Positions 1 through 8,533 of a stretch of DNA of 64,000 nucleotides are shown here, piece after piece. The stretch is from Catellatospora vulcania (GTDB lineage: Bacteria > Actinomycetota > Actinomycetes > Mycobacteriales > Micromonosporaceae). The stretch covers positions 62,001 through 126,000 of the forward strand of contig NZ_WARX01000014.1 of NCBI RefSeq assembly GCF_009720385.1. The letters are read 5' to 3'. The position numbers were made by a program, and so were the translations under genes. The notes beneath the pieces are model-generated. The model was not told the origin of the DNA and did no database searches. It saw only the letters and a program-made list of their open reading frames with translations. Each line of letters starts with the position of its first letter. Positions within the stretch are counted from its first letter, which is position 1.

Positions 1-514
1 CGTTCCACGCTCTCATGATCAGTTCTCGGGCGCCGGTATCCCCGCCGGTGTGGGCCGCGGAGAAGCGCTCGAAGCGCACCCCGGCGTCGGCCAGCAGCCC
101 GTCGACCTCGCCTGCGGGCCGGGCGGCGAGCCAGACACCGGTCTCCAGCCGCCCGTAGCCGAGGAAGGTCAGCTCGGCGGCGAGCCGGTCGCGCTCGGTG
201 CGAACATCCGGTGCGGAGATCACCAGAAGGTCGAAATGTCCGTCCCAGGAGCTGCGGCCGGTCCGGTAGATGCGGGCGGCGGCCTCGTCGAGGCGGCGAA
301 CGGCCCGCGGGGTCAGGTGGTAGCCGGGTCCGGCGGGCAGTCGTACCGGCGCGAGCCAGCCTTGTCGCACCATGCGGGACACCGCGGTACGTACCGCCGG
401 TGCGGCGACACCCAGCGGCGCGAGCAGCCGGATGAGGGCCGCGATGGTGGCTCTGCCACCACGTTGCCGCAGGTGATCGCCGTAGAGGTCGAAGAGTGCG
501 GAACGGGCCTGCAT
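1..514 (-). CDS. PaaX-family transcriptional regulator (3' end cut by window edge)
   Basis: The reverse strand is open from an ATG at 514 to the window edge, about 171 codons. The start reads MQARSALFDLYGDHLRQRGG, followed by a winged-helix-like segment (APAVRTAVSRMVRQGWLAP, residues ~40-58) and a middle segment WDGHFDLLVISAP (~91-103). This order (helix-turn-helix plus 'W.G.W.L..' core) is typical of PaaX/PaaX-like repressors, which in characterised members respond to phenylacetyl-CoA. The family length is about 260-300 residues, so roughly the C-terminal third is missing. The ligand here cannot be inferred because the target operon is outside the window. The start is chosen because the protein begins as PaaX proteins do. 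Confidence 0.8.
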   Translation of the reverse strand, partial: MQARSALFDLYGDHLRQRGGRATIAALIRLLAPLGVAAPAVRTAVSRMVRQGWLAPVRLPAGPGYHLTPRAVRRLDEAAARIYRTGRSSWDGHFDLLVISAPDVRTERDRLAAELTFLGYGRLETGVWLAARPAGEVDGLLADAGVRFERFSAAHTGGDTGARELIMRAWN

Positions 515-800
515 GAGGGGTGATTGTGACAGATGTGAACTGTGCTGGCGAGATGATGTCACACCGTGACCGGCCCGGTTTGGGCTTAGCGGAGTCCATC
601 AGGGAAAATCATTGGTCGGCACCCGTTCGTGTGGCCCCACCCAACCACACGCCGGTGCCGGACGGCGTACGGGACGGCGCGTCGCGGCGAGGCTGCATCG
701 GCAGCCGTCGCGAGGTTTCGTCGGCGGAGCAGGCGGGGAGACCCGCCAAGTCTTGCATTCAACCCGAGTGCAGGTCTGGCAAGTCTGAGGGGAGACACAC

Positions 801-968
801 ATGGCGGCGATGAAGCCGCGGACGGGCGACGGTCCGCTGGAGGTCACCAAAGAGGGCCGGGGAATCGTCATGCGCGTGCCGCTGGAAGGCGGCGGGCGGC
901 TTGTGGTGGAGATGACACCAGACGAGGCCACCGCTCTCGGCGAGGCCCTCAAACTGGCCGTCGGCTGA
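801..968 (+). CDS. DUF3117 family small protein
   Basis: A 55-codon ORF, starting ATG at 801 with GGGGAGA as ribosome binding site 8 nt upstream. The protein starts MAAMKPRTGDGPLEVTKEGR, then RGIVMRVPLEGGGRLVVEM and ends TPDEATALGEALKLAVG. This is the near-invariant sequence of the DUF3117 family found across actinobacteria (Rv1211 in M. tuberculosis). Its function is unknown; extreme conservation suggests a core role. It stands alone, divergent from the PaaX gene with 286 bp between them. In that gap I see no further gene. Confidence 0.93.
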   Translation: MAAMKPRTGDGPLEVTKEGRGIVMRVPLEGGGRLVVEMTPDEATALGEALKLAVG

Positions 969-1251
969 CATCGGGACCGGCCGGGCCCCATCCCGGCCGT
1001 CCAACCCACCCCTCACCGGCTCACGTGGCGCGCTGACCGCGCGGCGCGGAGCCGCCTTCACCCCCATTGCACCCACCCCCTCCTGACCAGCGGGAACGTG
1101 CCCTGGATCCGGTATGCCGCGCGGACGGCACACCGTCGCCGGGCGCGCGCGCACCAGCACTCCGTCGCGGCCGGCGCCGGAGGCAGCGCGATATGGTCAG
1201 GCGGTCGGCGGCCGGTGGGGCGTCGGCGGCACAGCCAGTGAAGGGGCAGGG

Positions 1252-2706
1252 ATGATCTCGATTCGACTGGACGGCGCGGCGGATCCCGCCGGAACCGTCG
1301 CGTGCCCGGTGGGCACCGCCGAGGGCGAGTCCACGGCGGGCACACCGCTCGCCGTGCTGCCCGCAGACGTCGCCGCCGAGGCGGACGCGTTCCTCGTCGC
1401 CACCGAGCACAAGGGCTCGGCGGGTGTCGTCCAGACGCTGCCGCGACCGCTGCGCGAGCCGTCGAAGGTGCTGCTGGTCGGGGTCGGCTCCGGTGACGAG
1501 GCGGGCTGGCGGGCGGCCGGCGCCGCGCTGGCGCGTGCCGCCGCCAAGGAGGCCGCGCTCACCGTGCTCGCTCCCGCCGACCTGACCGACGCCGCGTTGC
1601 GGGGCCTGGCCGAGGGCCTGTGGCTGGCGTCGTACCGGTTCCGCGTGGCCGAGGAGAAGCCCGAGGCCACGCCGAAGCTGGCCGAGGTCGTCATCGCCGT
1701 GGCGGGCAGCCCCGAGCGGGAGGCGGCGCTCGCGGCGACCCGCACCGTGGCCGGGCACACCCGCTTCGCCCGGGACCTCACCAACACCCCGTCGCTGACC
1801 AAGACGCCCGAGTGGTTCGTGCGCCAGGTGCGCGAGCGGGCCGGGGACGGCGTGACCGTCACCGTGCGCGAGCGCGAGCAACTGGAGGCCGAGGGCTTCG
1901 GCGGCATCCTCGCCGTCGGCGGCGGCTCCGTGCACGAGCCCCGCCTGCTGGAGCTGAGCTGGTCCCCCGAGGGGGCCACGAAGCACGTGGTGCTGGTCGG
2001 CAAGGGCATCACGTACGACACCGGCGGCATCGACATCAAGCCCAACGACGCCATGCAGCTGATGCGCAAGGACATGGGCGGCGCGGCCGCGGTCGTCGGC
2101 GCGCTGCTCGCCGTCGCCGACCTGGGGCTGCCGGTGCGGGTCACCGCGCTCGCCCCGCTGGCCGAGAACATGGTCTCCGGCAGCGCCTGGCGCTCCGGCG
2201 ACGTGGTCACCCACTACGGCGGGCTCACCTCGGAGGTGCGCAGCACCGACGCCGAGGGCCGGGTCGTGGTCGGCGACGCCATGGCGTACGCGGTGCGCAA
2301 CCTCGCGCCCGACCTGCTGATCGACCTCGCCACGCTGACCGGCGCGTCGCGCATCGCGCTGGGCAAGAAGACCGCGGCCCTGTTCAGCGCCAACGAGGAG
2401 CTGATCGGCGGCTTCACCGCCGCGGGCGCCGCGGCCGGGGAGCCGGTGTGGCGGCTGCCGCTGGCCGAGGAGTACGCCGGGGACGTCGCCTCCGACATCG
2501 CCGACCTGGACAACGCCGCGGGCAACCCCGGCACCATCACCGCCGCGCTCTACCTGCGCGAGTTCGCGGGTCCGCTGCGCGACCGGTGGGTGCACATCGA
2601 CATGTCCTCGCCGTCCTGGTCCGCCGCCCCCGACGGCGAGCTGACCAAGGGCGCGACCGGCTGGGGCGTACGCACCCTGGTCCGCTGGCTCTCGACGGTC
2701 TCCTGA
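1252..2706 (+). CDS. pepA: Leucyl aminopeptidase (M17 family, PepA)
   Basis: 484 residues, usual size for the family. M17 aminopeptidases are cytoplasmic di-metal enzymes that remove N-terminal residues, preferring Leu. Visible are the metal/active-site motifs GKGITYDTGGIDIKP (around residue 250, with the Lys and Asp ligands), MRKDMGGAAAV (~267-277) and STDAEGRVVVGDA (~330). The family signature is NTDAEGR; here the first residue is Ser instead of Asn, while the catalytic D.EGR part is kept. The N-terminal third is the variable macrodomain-like part. ATG at 1252 is chosen because of GAAGGGGCAGG just upstream; the frame is open further upstream but low in similarity to the family. The gene is followed at once by palindrome A1. 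Confidence 0.93.
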   Translation: MISIRLDGAADPAGTVACPVGTAEGESTAGTPLAVLPADVAAEADAFLVATEHKGSAGVVQTLPRPLREPSKVLLVGVGSGDEAGWRAAGAALARAAAKEAALTVLAPADLTDAALRGLAEGLWLASYRFRVAEEKPEATPKLAEVVIAVAGSPEREAALAATRTVAGHTRFARDLTNTPSLTKTPEWFVRQVRERAGDGVTVTVREREQLEAEGFGGILAVGGGSVHEPRLLELSWSPEGATKHVVLVGKGITYDTGGIDIKPNDAMQLMRKDMGGAAAVVGALLAVADLGLPVRVTALAPLAENMVSGSAWRSGDVVTHYGGLTSEVRSTDAEGRVVVGDAMAYAVRNLAPDLLIDLATLTGASRIALGKKTAALFSANEELIGGFTAAGAAAGEPVWRLPLAEEYAGDVASDIADLDNAAGNPGTITAALYLREFAGPLRDRWVHIDMSSPSWSAAPDGELTKGATGWGVRTLVRWLSTVS

Positions 2707-2716
2707 CCTTCCCGCG

Positions 2717-2777
2717 ACAACTCTTAAAGACTTGCGGCCTCCGAGTGCTTCGGAGGCCGCAAGTCTTTAAGAGTTGT
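2717..2777. repeat. Palindromic element A1 (61 bp, 28-bp perfect arms)
   Basis: Arms 2717-2744 and 2750-2777 are perfectly complementary, with a 5-nt loop (GTGCT). The outer end reads ACAACTCTTAAAGACTTGCG. It lies between the convergent pepA and methyltransferase genes, 10 bp from the pepA stop and 8 bp from the methyltransferase stop. Two relatives of exactly 61 bp lie at 5301 and 27375. It can act as a bidirectional terminator, though no T-run follows the stem. Confidence 0.9.
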
Positions 2778-2785
2778 GAGGAGGG

Positions 2786-3400
2786 TCAGGCTTTGACGGC
2801 GGCGAGGAGGCCTTCGCCGAGGGGGAGCAGGGCGGGCTGCCAGAGGTCGCTGTCGCGGACGCCGTATGCCAGCTCGCGCACCGTGAAGACGTCGCGGCCG
2901 CTGGTCAGCACGCCGTGCAGGACGGCCACGCCGCCCGGCCGCAGCAGCCGCGCCGCGGCGTCCATGAACGCGGCGTACTCGGTCGGGTCGGCGTCGACGA
3001 AGATCAGGTCGTAGGCGCCGTCGGCGAGCCGGGGCAGCACCTCCAGGGCGCGGCCGGTGATGACCCGGGCCCGCGAGGCGGAAAAGCCGGCCTCCGTGAA
3101 CAGCCGTCGCGCCATGCGCTGGTGCTCGGACTCCCGGTCGATCGTGGTCAGCACGCCGTCGGCCCGCATGCCGCGCAGCAGCCACAGGCCGCTGACCCCG
3201 GTGCCGGTGCCGATCTCGACGACCGCCTTGGCGGCGCAGGCCCCGGCCAGCATGCGCAGTGCGGCCCCGACGGCCGGCGCCACCGGCTGCAGGCCCACTT
3301 CGACAGCCAGCCCGCGAGCCGTCTGCGCGATCACGTCCTCGGGGACGAACGACGCGATGAAGTCGCCTGCGCTACCTGGCTGGCGATGCAGCGTCGTCAT
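2786..3400 (-). CDS. O-methyltransferase, Methyltransf_3 family (Rv1220c-like)
   Basis: 204 residues. A class I SAM-dependent methyltransferase of the catechol/caffeoyl-CoA O-methyltransferase type. The SAM-binding glycine motif VEIGTGTGVSG is at residues 61-71, and FVDADPTEY (134-142) is the second motif with the metal/substrate Asp. The physiological substrate is unknown. It is divergent from the HtrA-like protease gene with an 80-bp gap. In M. tuberculosis the same gene (Rv1220c) is followed on the other strand by sigE-rseA-htrA-tatB; here sigE and rseA are absent. ATG at 3400 is the only good start. Confidence 0.88.
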   Translation of the reverse strand: MTTLHRQPGSAGDFIASFVPEDVIAQTARGLAVEVGLQPVAPAVGAALRMLAGACAAKAVVEIGTGTGVSGLWLLRGMRADGVLTTIDRESEHQRMARRLFTEAGFSASRARVITGRALEVLPRLADGAYDLIFVDADPTEYAAFMDAAARLLRPGGVAVLHGVLTSGRDVFTVRELAYGVRDSDLWQPALLPLGEGLLAAVKA

Positions 3401-3480
3401 GGGGCACCTTCCGTGAACAGTGATTTTTCACGTTGAAACCATGCCATCCTGAAACCGGGAACGGGACGGAGGGCTGGTCA

Positions 3481-4752
3481 GTGACCGACGGCTGGGGTTA
3501 TCGCCGGCCGGATGACGACGACTGGACGGCAACGCAGCAGACGCCGCCGGCCGTCGCACCGCCGGCGTCGTTTTGGTGGTCTGATGCGCTCAACGATCCG
3601 TGGCGCGATCCGCACTCGCCGGTGGCGCTCGTGCCACCCGCCGAGCGCGCGCACGCACCCGAGCCGGAGCCGTTGGCCGAGCCTGACCATACCCGACGGC
3701 GTACGTTGTGGACAGTCGCCGGAGCGGCCGTCCTGGCGGGCGTACTGGCCGGGGTGCTGGGCGGCGCGATGGGCGTGCGGTTCAGCGACGACCGCCAGAC
3801 GGCGCGCTCGCTGCTCGGCCCGACCGCCACCCCGCCTTATCGCGCCCCTGAGACGCTGGCCGCCGTGGCCAGCCTGCTGCTGCCCAGCGTGGTCACCGTC
3901 CGGGTGCCGGTGGACGGCAGCGTCTCGCTCGGCTCGGGCTTCGTGGCCAGCGCCGACGGCCACATCATCACCAACGACCACGTGGTCTCCGGCAGCACCG
4001 GAGTGGTGAGCGTCATATTCGACGACGGCACCAGCTCCCCGGCGAAGGTGATCGGCAGCGATCCCGAGTCGGACGTCGCGGTGCTCCAGGTCAAGCGTGG
4101 CGAGCTGCACCCGGCGATGCTGGGCGACTCCGACGCGGTCGCCGTCGGCGACTCGGTGGTGGCGATCGGCTCACCGCTGGCGCTGCGCGGCACCGTGACC
4201 GCGGGCATCGTCAGCGCGCTGGACCGGCCCATCGCCACGGACTCCGACAACGGCACGACCAGGTATTACGCCGCGATCCAGACCGACGCCGCGGTCAACC
4301 ACGGCAACTCGGGCGGCCCGCTGGTCGACGCCGCGGGCCAGGTGGTCGGGATCAACGCCGTGATCAAGTCGATGGCGAGCAGCGAAGAGTCGTCCGGCAA
4401 CATCGGCCTGGCCTTCGCCATCCCGATCAACCACGCCCGCCGGGTCGCCGAGGAGATCATCACCGCGGGCCGGGCACACCGTACGGTGATCGGGGCCGAG
4501 GTCGAGGAGTCGTTCCGTGGACCGGCCGGCGGGGTACGCCTGGGCGAGGTCGTGGCCACCGGTCCGGCCGCCGAGGCCGGCATGCGCACCGGTGACGTGG
4601 TGACCAGCTTCGACCGCCGGCCGCTCAGCGAGCCTACGGACCTCATCGCACTTGTGCGGAAAACTGCACCGGGTGAGGTGGTCGAAGTGACCTACAAACG
4701 GGGTTCTACCAGCCACAACGCTGCCGTGACACTCGTCGCTGACGCTGACTGA
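3481..4752 (+). CDS. Membrane-anchored HtrA/DegP-like serine protease with PDZ domain
   Basis: 423 residues from the GTG at 3481, preceded by GGACGGAGGG; a TTG at 3433 is possible but less likely. Residues 1-70 are polar and cytoplasmic, ~75-100 form one membrane helix (VAGAAVLAGVLAGVLGGAMGV). The trypsin-like domain has its catalytic triad at His167 (NDHVV), Asp198 (SDVAV) and Ser277 (GNSGG). A C-terminal PDZ domain runs from about 340 (ATGPAAEAGMRTGDVV). Such proteins degrade or refold misfolded envelope proteins. The order with tatB downstream (64 bp) matches Rv1223-Rv1224. A stress-sigma gene normally sits upstream but is missing here. Confidence 0.92.
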   Translation: MTDGWGYRRPDDDDWTATQQTPPAVAPPASFWWSDALNDPWRDPHSPVALVPPAERAHAPEPEPLAEPDHTRRRTLWTVAGAAVLAGVLAGVLGGAMGVRFSDDRQTARSLLGPTATPPYRAPETLAAVASLLLPSVVTVRVPVDGSVSLGSGFVASADGHIITNDHVVSGSTGVVSVIFDDGTSSPAKVIGSDPESDVAVLQVKRGELHPAMLGDSDAVAVGDSVVAIGSPLALRGTVTAGIVSALDRPIATDSDNGTTRYYAAIQTDAAVNHGNSGGPLVDAAGQVVGINAVIKSMASSEESSGNIGLAFAIPINHARRVAEEIITAGRAHRTVIGAEVEESFRGPAGGVRLGEVVATGPAAEAGMRTGDVVTSFDRRPLSEPTDLIALVRKTAPGEVVEVTYKRGSTSHNAAVTLVADAD

Positions 4753-4816
4753 GGGGTGGCCTGTCCGGCCTTCGCGCACGTACCCTTGCGACGGCGGACA
4801 CACTCAGGAGGCAGCG

Positions 4817-5233
4817 GTGTTGGACAACCTGAACAGCTGGGAGTTCATCGGGCTCCTGCTGATCGCACTGTTGATCTTCGGCGAGCGGCTGCCCAAGGTG
4901 ATCGGCGACGGCATGCGCATGCTGCGCGGCCTGCGCGCCATGGCCACCAACGCCACCGGTGACCTGAGCAAGGAGCTGGGCACCGACATCAAGCTCGAAG
5001 ACCTCAACCCCAAGGCGTTCGTACGCAAGCACCTGCTCAGCGAGGAGGACGAAGCCGCCCTCCGCAAGCCGCTGACCGGCATCTACGACGACCTCCGGGG
5101 CGAGCTGAACAACGCCGGCAAGCTGGCCGCCGAGACCAAGGCGAACGTCAACGCCATGGCCACCGCCACCCCCTCGTCGTCGTCCTCGACTCCCGCCGCC
5201 CCGGCCCCGGCCCGCTTCGACGACGCCACCTGA
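4817..5233 (+). CDS. tatB: Sec-independent translocase subunit TatB
   Basis: 138 residues with a GTG start preceded by CAGGAGGCAGC. A short periplasmic N-terminus leads into one membrane helix (EFIGLLLIALLIFGERLP) ending in the conserved FGERLPK hinge. An amphipathic helix (DGMRMLRGLRAM) and a charged cytoplasmic part follow, then a Ser/Ala/Pro tail typical of actinobacterial TatB. TatB with TatC binds twin-arginine signal peptides and exports folded proteins. tatA and tatC are not in the window. It follows the HtrA-like gene as in M. tuberculosis (Rv1223-Rv1224). Confidence 0.93.
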   Translation: MLDNLNSWEFIGLLLIALLIFGERLPKVIGDGMRMLRGLRAMATNATGDLSKELGTDIKLEDLNPKAFVRKHLLSEEDEAALRKPLTGIYDDLRGELNNAGKLAAETKANVNAMATATPSSSSSTPAAPAPARFDDAT

Positions 5234-5300
5234 CCCACCCGGCCCGCGCCGGCCCCGCGCCCCTGCCCGCCGCGCCGCGCGCCCCCCACGTCCCGCGTGC

Positions 5301-5361
5301 ACAACTCTTAAAGACTTGCGGCCTCAGAGTGCATCTGAGGCCGCAAGTCTTTAAGAGCTGT
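5301..5361. repeat. Palindromic element A2 (61 bp)
   Basis: Second copy of family A. Arms 5301-5328 and 5334-5361 pair with a single mismatch near the outer end (GAGCTGT against ACAACTC); the loop is GTGCA. It lies between convergent tatB and mrp. Compared with A1, the inner stem has CTCAGA/TCTGAG instead of CTCCGA/TCGGAG, so both arms changed together. Confidence 0.9.
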
Positions 5362-5418
5362 CGCAGCAGGGTGGGGTGGTCGCCCCTGGCCGGCCCGTCG
5401 GGGCGGAGGCCGTCCGGG

Positions 5419-6561
5419 TCAGCGCTTGGCGGGGGAGAGGCCCAGGGATTTGCCGACGAGGGACTCGCGGCGCTGGGCGAGGCGGTCGGCGATGGCGTTG
5501 AGGGCGGTTCCGGCGGGCGAGCCCGGCGTGGCCAGCACCGCCGGGGTGCCGTTGTCGCCGGCTTCCCGTACGCCGGTGTCCAGCGGGATCTGGCCCAGCA
5601 GCGGGACCGACGCGCCCGTGAGGCGGGTCAGCGAGTCGGCCACGGTCTGCCCGCCGCCCGCCCCGAAGACCTCCATGCGGGTGCCGTCGGGCAGCTCCAG
5701 CCAGGACATGTTCTCGATGACGCCGACCAGGCGCTGGTGGGTCTGCATGGAGATCGCGCCCGCGCGCTCGGCCACCTCGGCGGCCGCGGCCTGCGGGGTG
5801 GTGACGACCAGGATCTCGGCGGTCGGCAGCAGTTGGGCCAGCGAGATCGCGATGTCGCCGGTGCCCGGGGGCAGGTCGAGCAGCAGCACGTCCAGGTCGC
5901 CCCAGTACACGTCGGCGAGGAACTGCTGCAGGGCCCGGTGCAGCATCGGCCCGCGCCAGACGACGGCGGCGTTGCCGCTGGTGAACATGCCGATGGAGAT
6001 GACCTTCACGCCGTGTGCCTGCGGCGGCATGATCATGTCTTCGACCTGGGTGGGGCGGCCTTCGACGCCGAGCATCCGGGGCACCGAGTGGCCGTAGATG
6101 TCCGCGTCGACCACGCCGACCGACAGGCCCCGGGCGGCCAGCGCCGCGGCCAGGTTGACGGTGACGCTGGACTTGCCGACGCCGCCCTTGCCGGAGGCGA
6201 CGGCGTAGACGCGGGTGCGGCTGCCGGGCTGCGCGAACGGGATGACCGGCTCGGCCGCGGCGTTTCCGCGCAGCCGCTTCTGCAGGTCCTGGCGCTGGTC
6301 CGGGCTCATCACGCCGAAGTCGATCTCGACCGAGGTGACGCCCTCGACCGTGACGGCGGCGGCCGTGATGTCGGTGCGCAGGGTGTCCTTGAGCGGGCAA
6401 CCGGCGACGGTGAGCAGGATGCGGACGTACGCCACACCCGCGTCGACCTTCACCGACTCGACCATGCCGAGTTCCGTGATGGGACGCTTGATCTCCGGGT
6501 CGTTCACGGAGGCGAGTGCGGCCAGGACTGCCTGGTCGTCGGCGTGCACAGCGGTGGACAT
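5419..6561 (-). CDS. mrp: Mrp/NBP35 family P-loop ATPase, iron-sulfur carrier type
   Basis: 380 residues. The N-terminal DUF59/MIP18 domain (~1-100) is followed by the ParA/MinD-type ATPase domain with the deviant Walker A GKGGVGKSS at 124-132, and LLDLPPGTGD as the switch region. Mrp/ApbC proteins carry or transfer Fe-S clusters. The C-terminal CxxC cluster-bridging motif of ApbC/Nbp35 is absent; at that place the protein has ENMSWLELPDG, as in actinobacterial members, so its cluster chemistry may differ. It is the counterpart of Rv1229c in the same gene order. Convergent with tatB across A2. Confidence 0.92.
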   Translation of the reverse strand: MSTAVHADDQAVLAALASVNDPEIKRPITELGMVESVKVDAGVAYVRILLTVAGCPLKDTLRTDITAAAVTVEGVTSVEIDFGVMSPDQRQDLQKRLRGNAAAEPVIPFAQPGSRTRVYAVASGKGGVGKSSVTVNLAAALAARGLSVGVVDADIYGHSVPRMLGVEGRPTQVEDMIMPPQAHGVKVISIGMFTSGNAAVVWRGPMLHRALQQFLADVYWGDLDVLLLDLPPGTGDIAISLAQLLPTAEILVVTTPQAAAAEVAERAGAISMQTHQRLVGVIENMSWLELPDGTRMEVFGAGGGQTVADSLTRLTGASVPLLGQIPLDTGVREAGDNGTPAVLATPGSPAGTALNAIADRLAQRRESLVGKSLGLSPAKR

Positions 6562-6689
6562 GCGCCCATGCTACCCGCGGCATCGATCATGACCGGCCGA
6601 CGCGTGGGCCGGGTGGCACGCGCAACATTCTCGCAACCCGTTGCCCGCGTTCGCCCGATCGTGGGACCATCGAAGGAGCTTGCCGCGCG

Positions 6690-7220
6690 TCATGCCCCTT
6701 GCGACGCGCGGCTCTTCTTTTCCTTGCGGTCGGCCTTCTCCTGGTGGTGCCGCCGGGCCGCTGCGTCGTCCAGCTCCTCGGCCAGTTTGGCCAGCTCGGA
6801 GCGGATGTAGTCACGGGTGGCCACCTCGTTGAGCGCCATCCGCAGCGACGCGATCTCCCGGGCCAGGTACTCCGTGTCGGCCTTCTGGGCCTGGGCGCGG
6901 CGGCGGTCCTCGTCGATGGTCAGCCGGTCGCGGTCGGCCTGGCGGTTCTGGGCGAGCAGAATCAGCGGGGCGGCGTACGACGCCTGGGTGCTGAAGAACA
7001 GGTTGAGCAGGATGAACGGGTACGGATCCCACTGCAGCCCGAAGACGCCGATCAGGTTGATCAGAATCCAGACGATCACGAAGACCGTCATGTAGACGAG
7101 GAACCGCGCGGTGCCCATGAAGCGGGCGAACTTCTCCGCGAAGTTGCCGAACGCGTCGGGGTCCCACCGGGGCAGCCGGATGGCGTGCGGTTCCCGGGGC
7201 TGGTCGAGGCGGTCGCTCAT
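6690..7220 (-). CDS. DUF1003 family membrane protein
   Basis: 176 residues. Residues ~1-35 are polar, two membrane helices follow (FLVYMTVFVIVWILINLIGVF and ILLNLFFSTQASYAAPLILLA), with the conserved WDPYPFILLNL between them. A long charged helix, probably coiled coil (DRDRLTIDEDRRRAQAQKAD), ends the protein. This layout is that of DUF1003, of unknown function. It lies 25 bp downstream of the MgtE-N/CBS gene, so the two are likely co-transcribed, as in the Rv1230c-Rv1232c region of M. tuberculosis. Confidence 0.88.
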   Translation of the reverse strand: MSDRLDQPREPHAIRLPRWDPDAFGNFAEKFARFMGTARFLVYMTVFVIVWILINLIGVFGLQWDPYPFILLNLFFSTQASYAAPLILLAQNRQADRDRLTIDEDRRRAQAQKADTEYLAREIASLRMALNEVATRDYIRSELAKLAEELDDAAARRHHQEKADRKEKKSRASQGA

Positions 7221-7245
7221 CGGACCTCCTCCGGGCCGGGCGCGG

Positions 7246-8496
7246 TCATGGGGTGCGGTCCGTGGCGCGCTCCTGCTCCCGCCAGTCCCGCGGCAGCAGG
7301 TGGTCGAGCACGTCGTCCACGGTCACCGCGCCGACCAGCCGGTCGTTGGAGTCCACCACCGCGATCGCGACCAGGTTGTAGGTCGCCATCCGCCGGGTGA
7401 TGTCGGCCAGCGGCAGGCTCGGCGACAGCGGGGTGATGTCGCGCTCCAGCACTCCGCCGAGCAGGTCGCCGGGCGGCTCGCGCAGCAGCCGCTGGAAGTG
7501 CACCACGCCCAGGTACCGGCCGGTCGGCGTGTCGATCGGGGCGCGGCACACGAACACCTGCGCGGCCAGCGCCGGGGACAGGTTCTTCTCGCGGATGCGG
7601 GCCAGCGCGTCGGCGACGGTGGCGTCCGGGGTCAGGATCACCGGCTCGCTGGTCATCAGCGCGCCGGCGGTGTTCGGCCGGTACTGCATCAGGGCCCGCA
7701 CCGGGGCCGACTCCTCCGGCTCCATCAGGTCCAGCAGCAGCGCCCGCTCGGTGGGCGGCAGCTCGGCCAGCAGGTCGGCGGCGTCGTCGGCGTCCATCTC
7801 CTCCAGCACGTCGGCGGCCCGCTCGCGGTCCAGCCGGGCCAGGATGTCGACCTGGGCGTGTTCGGGCAGCTCCTCCAGCACGTCGGCCAGCCGCTCGTCG
7901 TCCAGCGCCGCGGCGACCGCGTGGCGGCGCTGGTCGGGCAGGTCCTGCAGCGCGTTGGCGAGGTCGGCCGGGCGCATCTTCTCCAGCACCGACAGCAGCG
8001 AGGCGGTGCCCTGCAGCGCACCGGCGTCGACGAGGCCGGTCAGCTCGTGCCACTCGAACTGGTGCAGCTGGCCGCGCCGGCTCAGCCGACTGGTGATGTC
8101 GCGTACGGCGACGCGGCCGAGGTTCCACTGCCCGGCCCGGTCGGACTCCATGGCGACGTCGACCACGGTGGCGGGGGTGCCGTTCGGGGTGGTGATGCGC
8201 CGGTCCAGCAGGTCCGCGAGCACCATCAGCTCGGCCGGGCCCTTCTGGAAGCGGCGCAGGTTGATGGTGCCCGAGCCGAGCACCACGCTGTCGGCGTCGA
8301 TGGAGGTGACCCGGGCGATCGGCAGGAAGATCTGCCGTCGCAGCGGCATCTCCGCGACCAGGCCGACGACCGACGGGGACCCGTCGGAGCGCAGCCGGGC
8401 GACGGCGTCACGCACCCGGCCCACCTGGTCGCCGTTCGGGTCGTAGACGGGCAGGCCTGCGAGCCGGGCGACGAAGACCCTGGTCAGCGTGGCCAT
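7246..8496 (-). CDS. MgtE N-domain and CBS-domain protein with PRC-barrel-like N-terminus (Rv1232c-like)
   Basis: 416 residues from the ATG at 8496. The N-terminal ~160 residues resemble two PRC-barrel-like repeats (VYDPNGDQVGRVRDAVARL). Residues ~170-265 are the MgtE intracellular N domain, a superhelix of repeats such as DERLADVLEELPEHAQVDIL. Two CBS domains follow (MTSEPVILTPDATVADAL... and ITPLSPSLPLADITRRM...VVDSNDRLVGAVTVDDVLDHLL). The five-helix membrane channel domain of true MgtE is missing, so this is not a magnesium channel by itself. It may sense Mg2+ or nucleotides. It is probably in an operon with the DUF1003 gene. Confidence 0.88.
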   Translation of the reverse strand: MATLTRVFVARLAGLPVYDPNGDQVGRVRDAVARLRSDGSPSVVGLVAEMPLRRQIFLPIARVTSIDADSVVLGSGTINLRRFQKGPAELMVLADLLDRRITTPNGTPATVVDVAMESDRAGQWNLGRVAVRDITSRLSRRGQLHQFEWHELTGLVDAGALQGTASLLSVLEKMRPADLANALQDLPDQRRHAVAAALDDERLADVLEELPEHAQVDILARLDRERAADVLEEMDADDAADLLAELPPTERALLLDLMEPEESAPVRALMQYRPNTAGALMTSEPVILTPDATVADALARIREKNLSPALAAQVFVCRAPIDTPTGRYLGVVHFQRLLREPPGDLLGGVLERDITPLSPSLPLADITRRMATYNLVAIAVVDSNDRLVGAVTVDDVLDHLLPRDWREQERATDRTP

Positions 8497-8533
8497 ATTC
8501 GCATGGTATGCGTATTTCTCACATGATTGGGAG

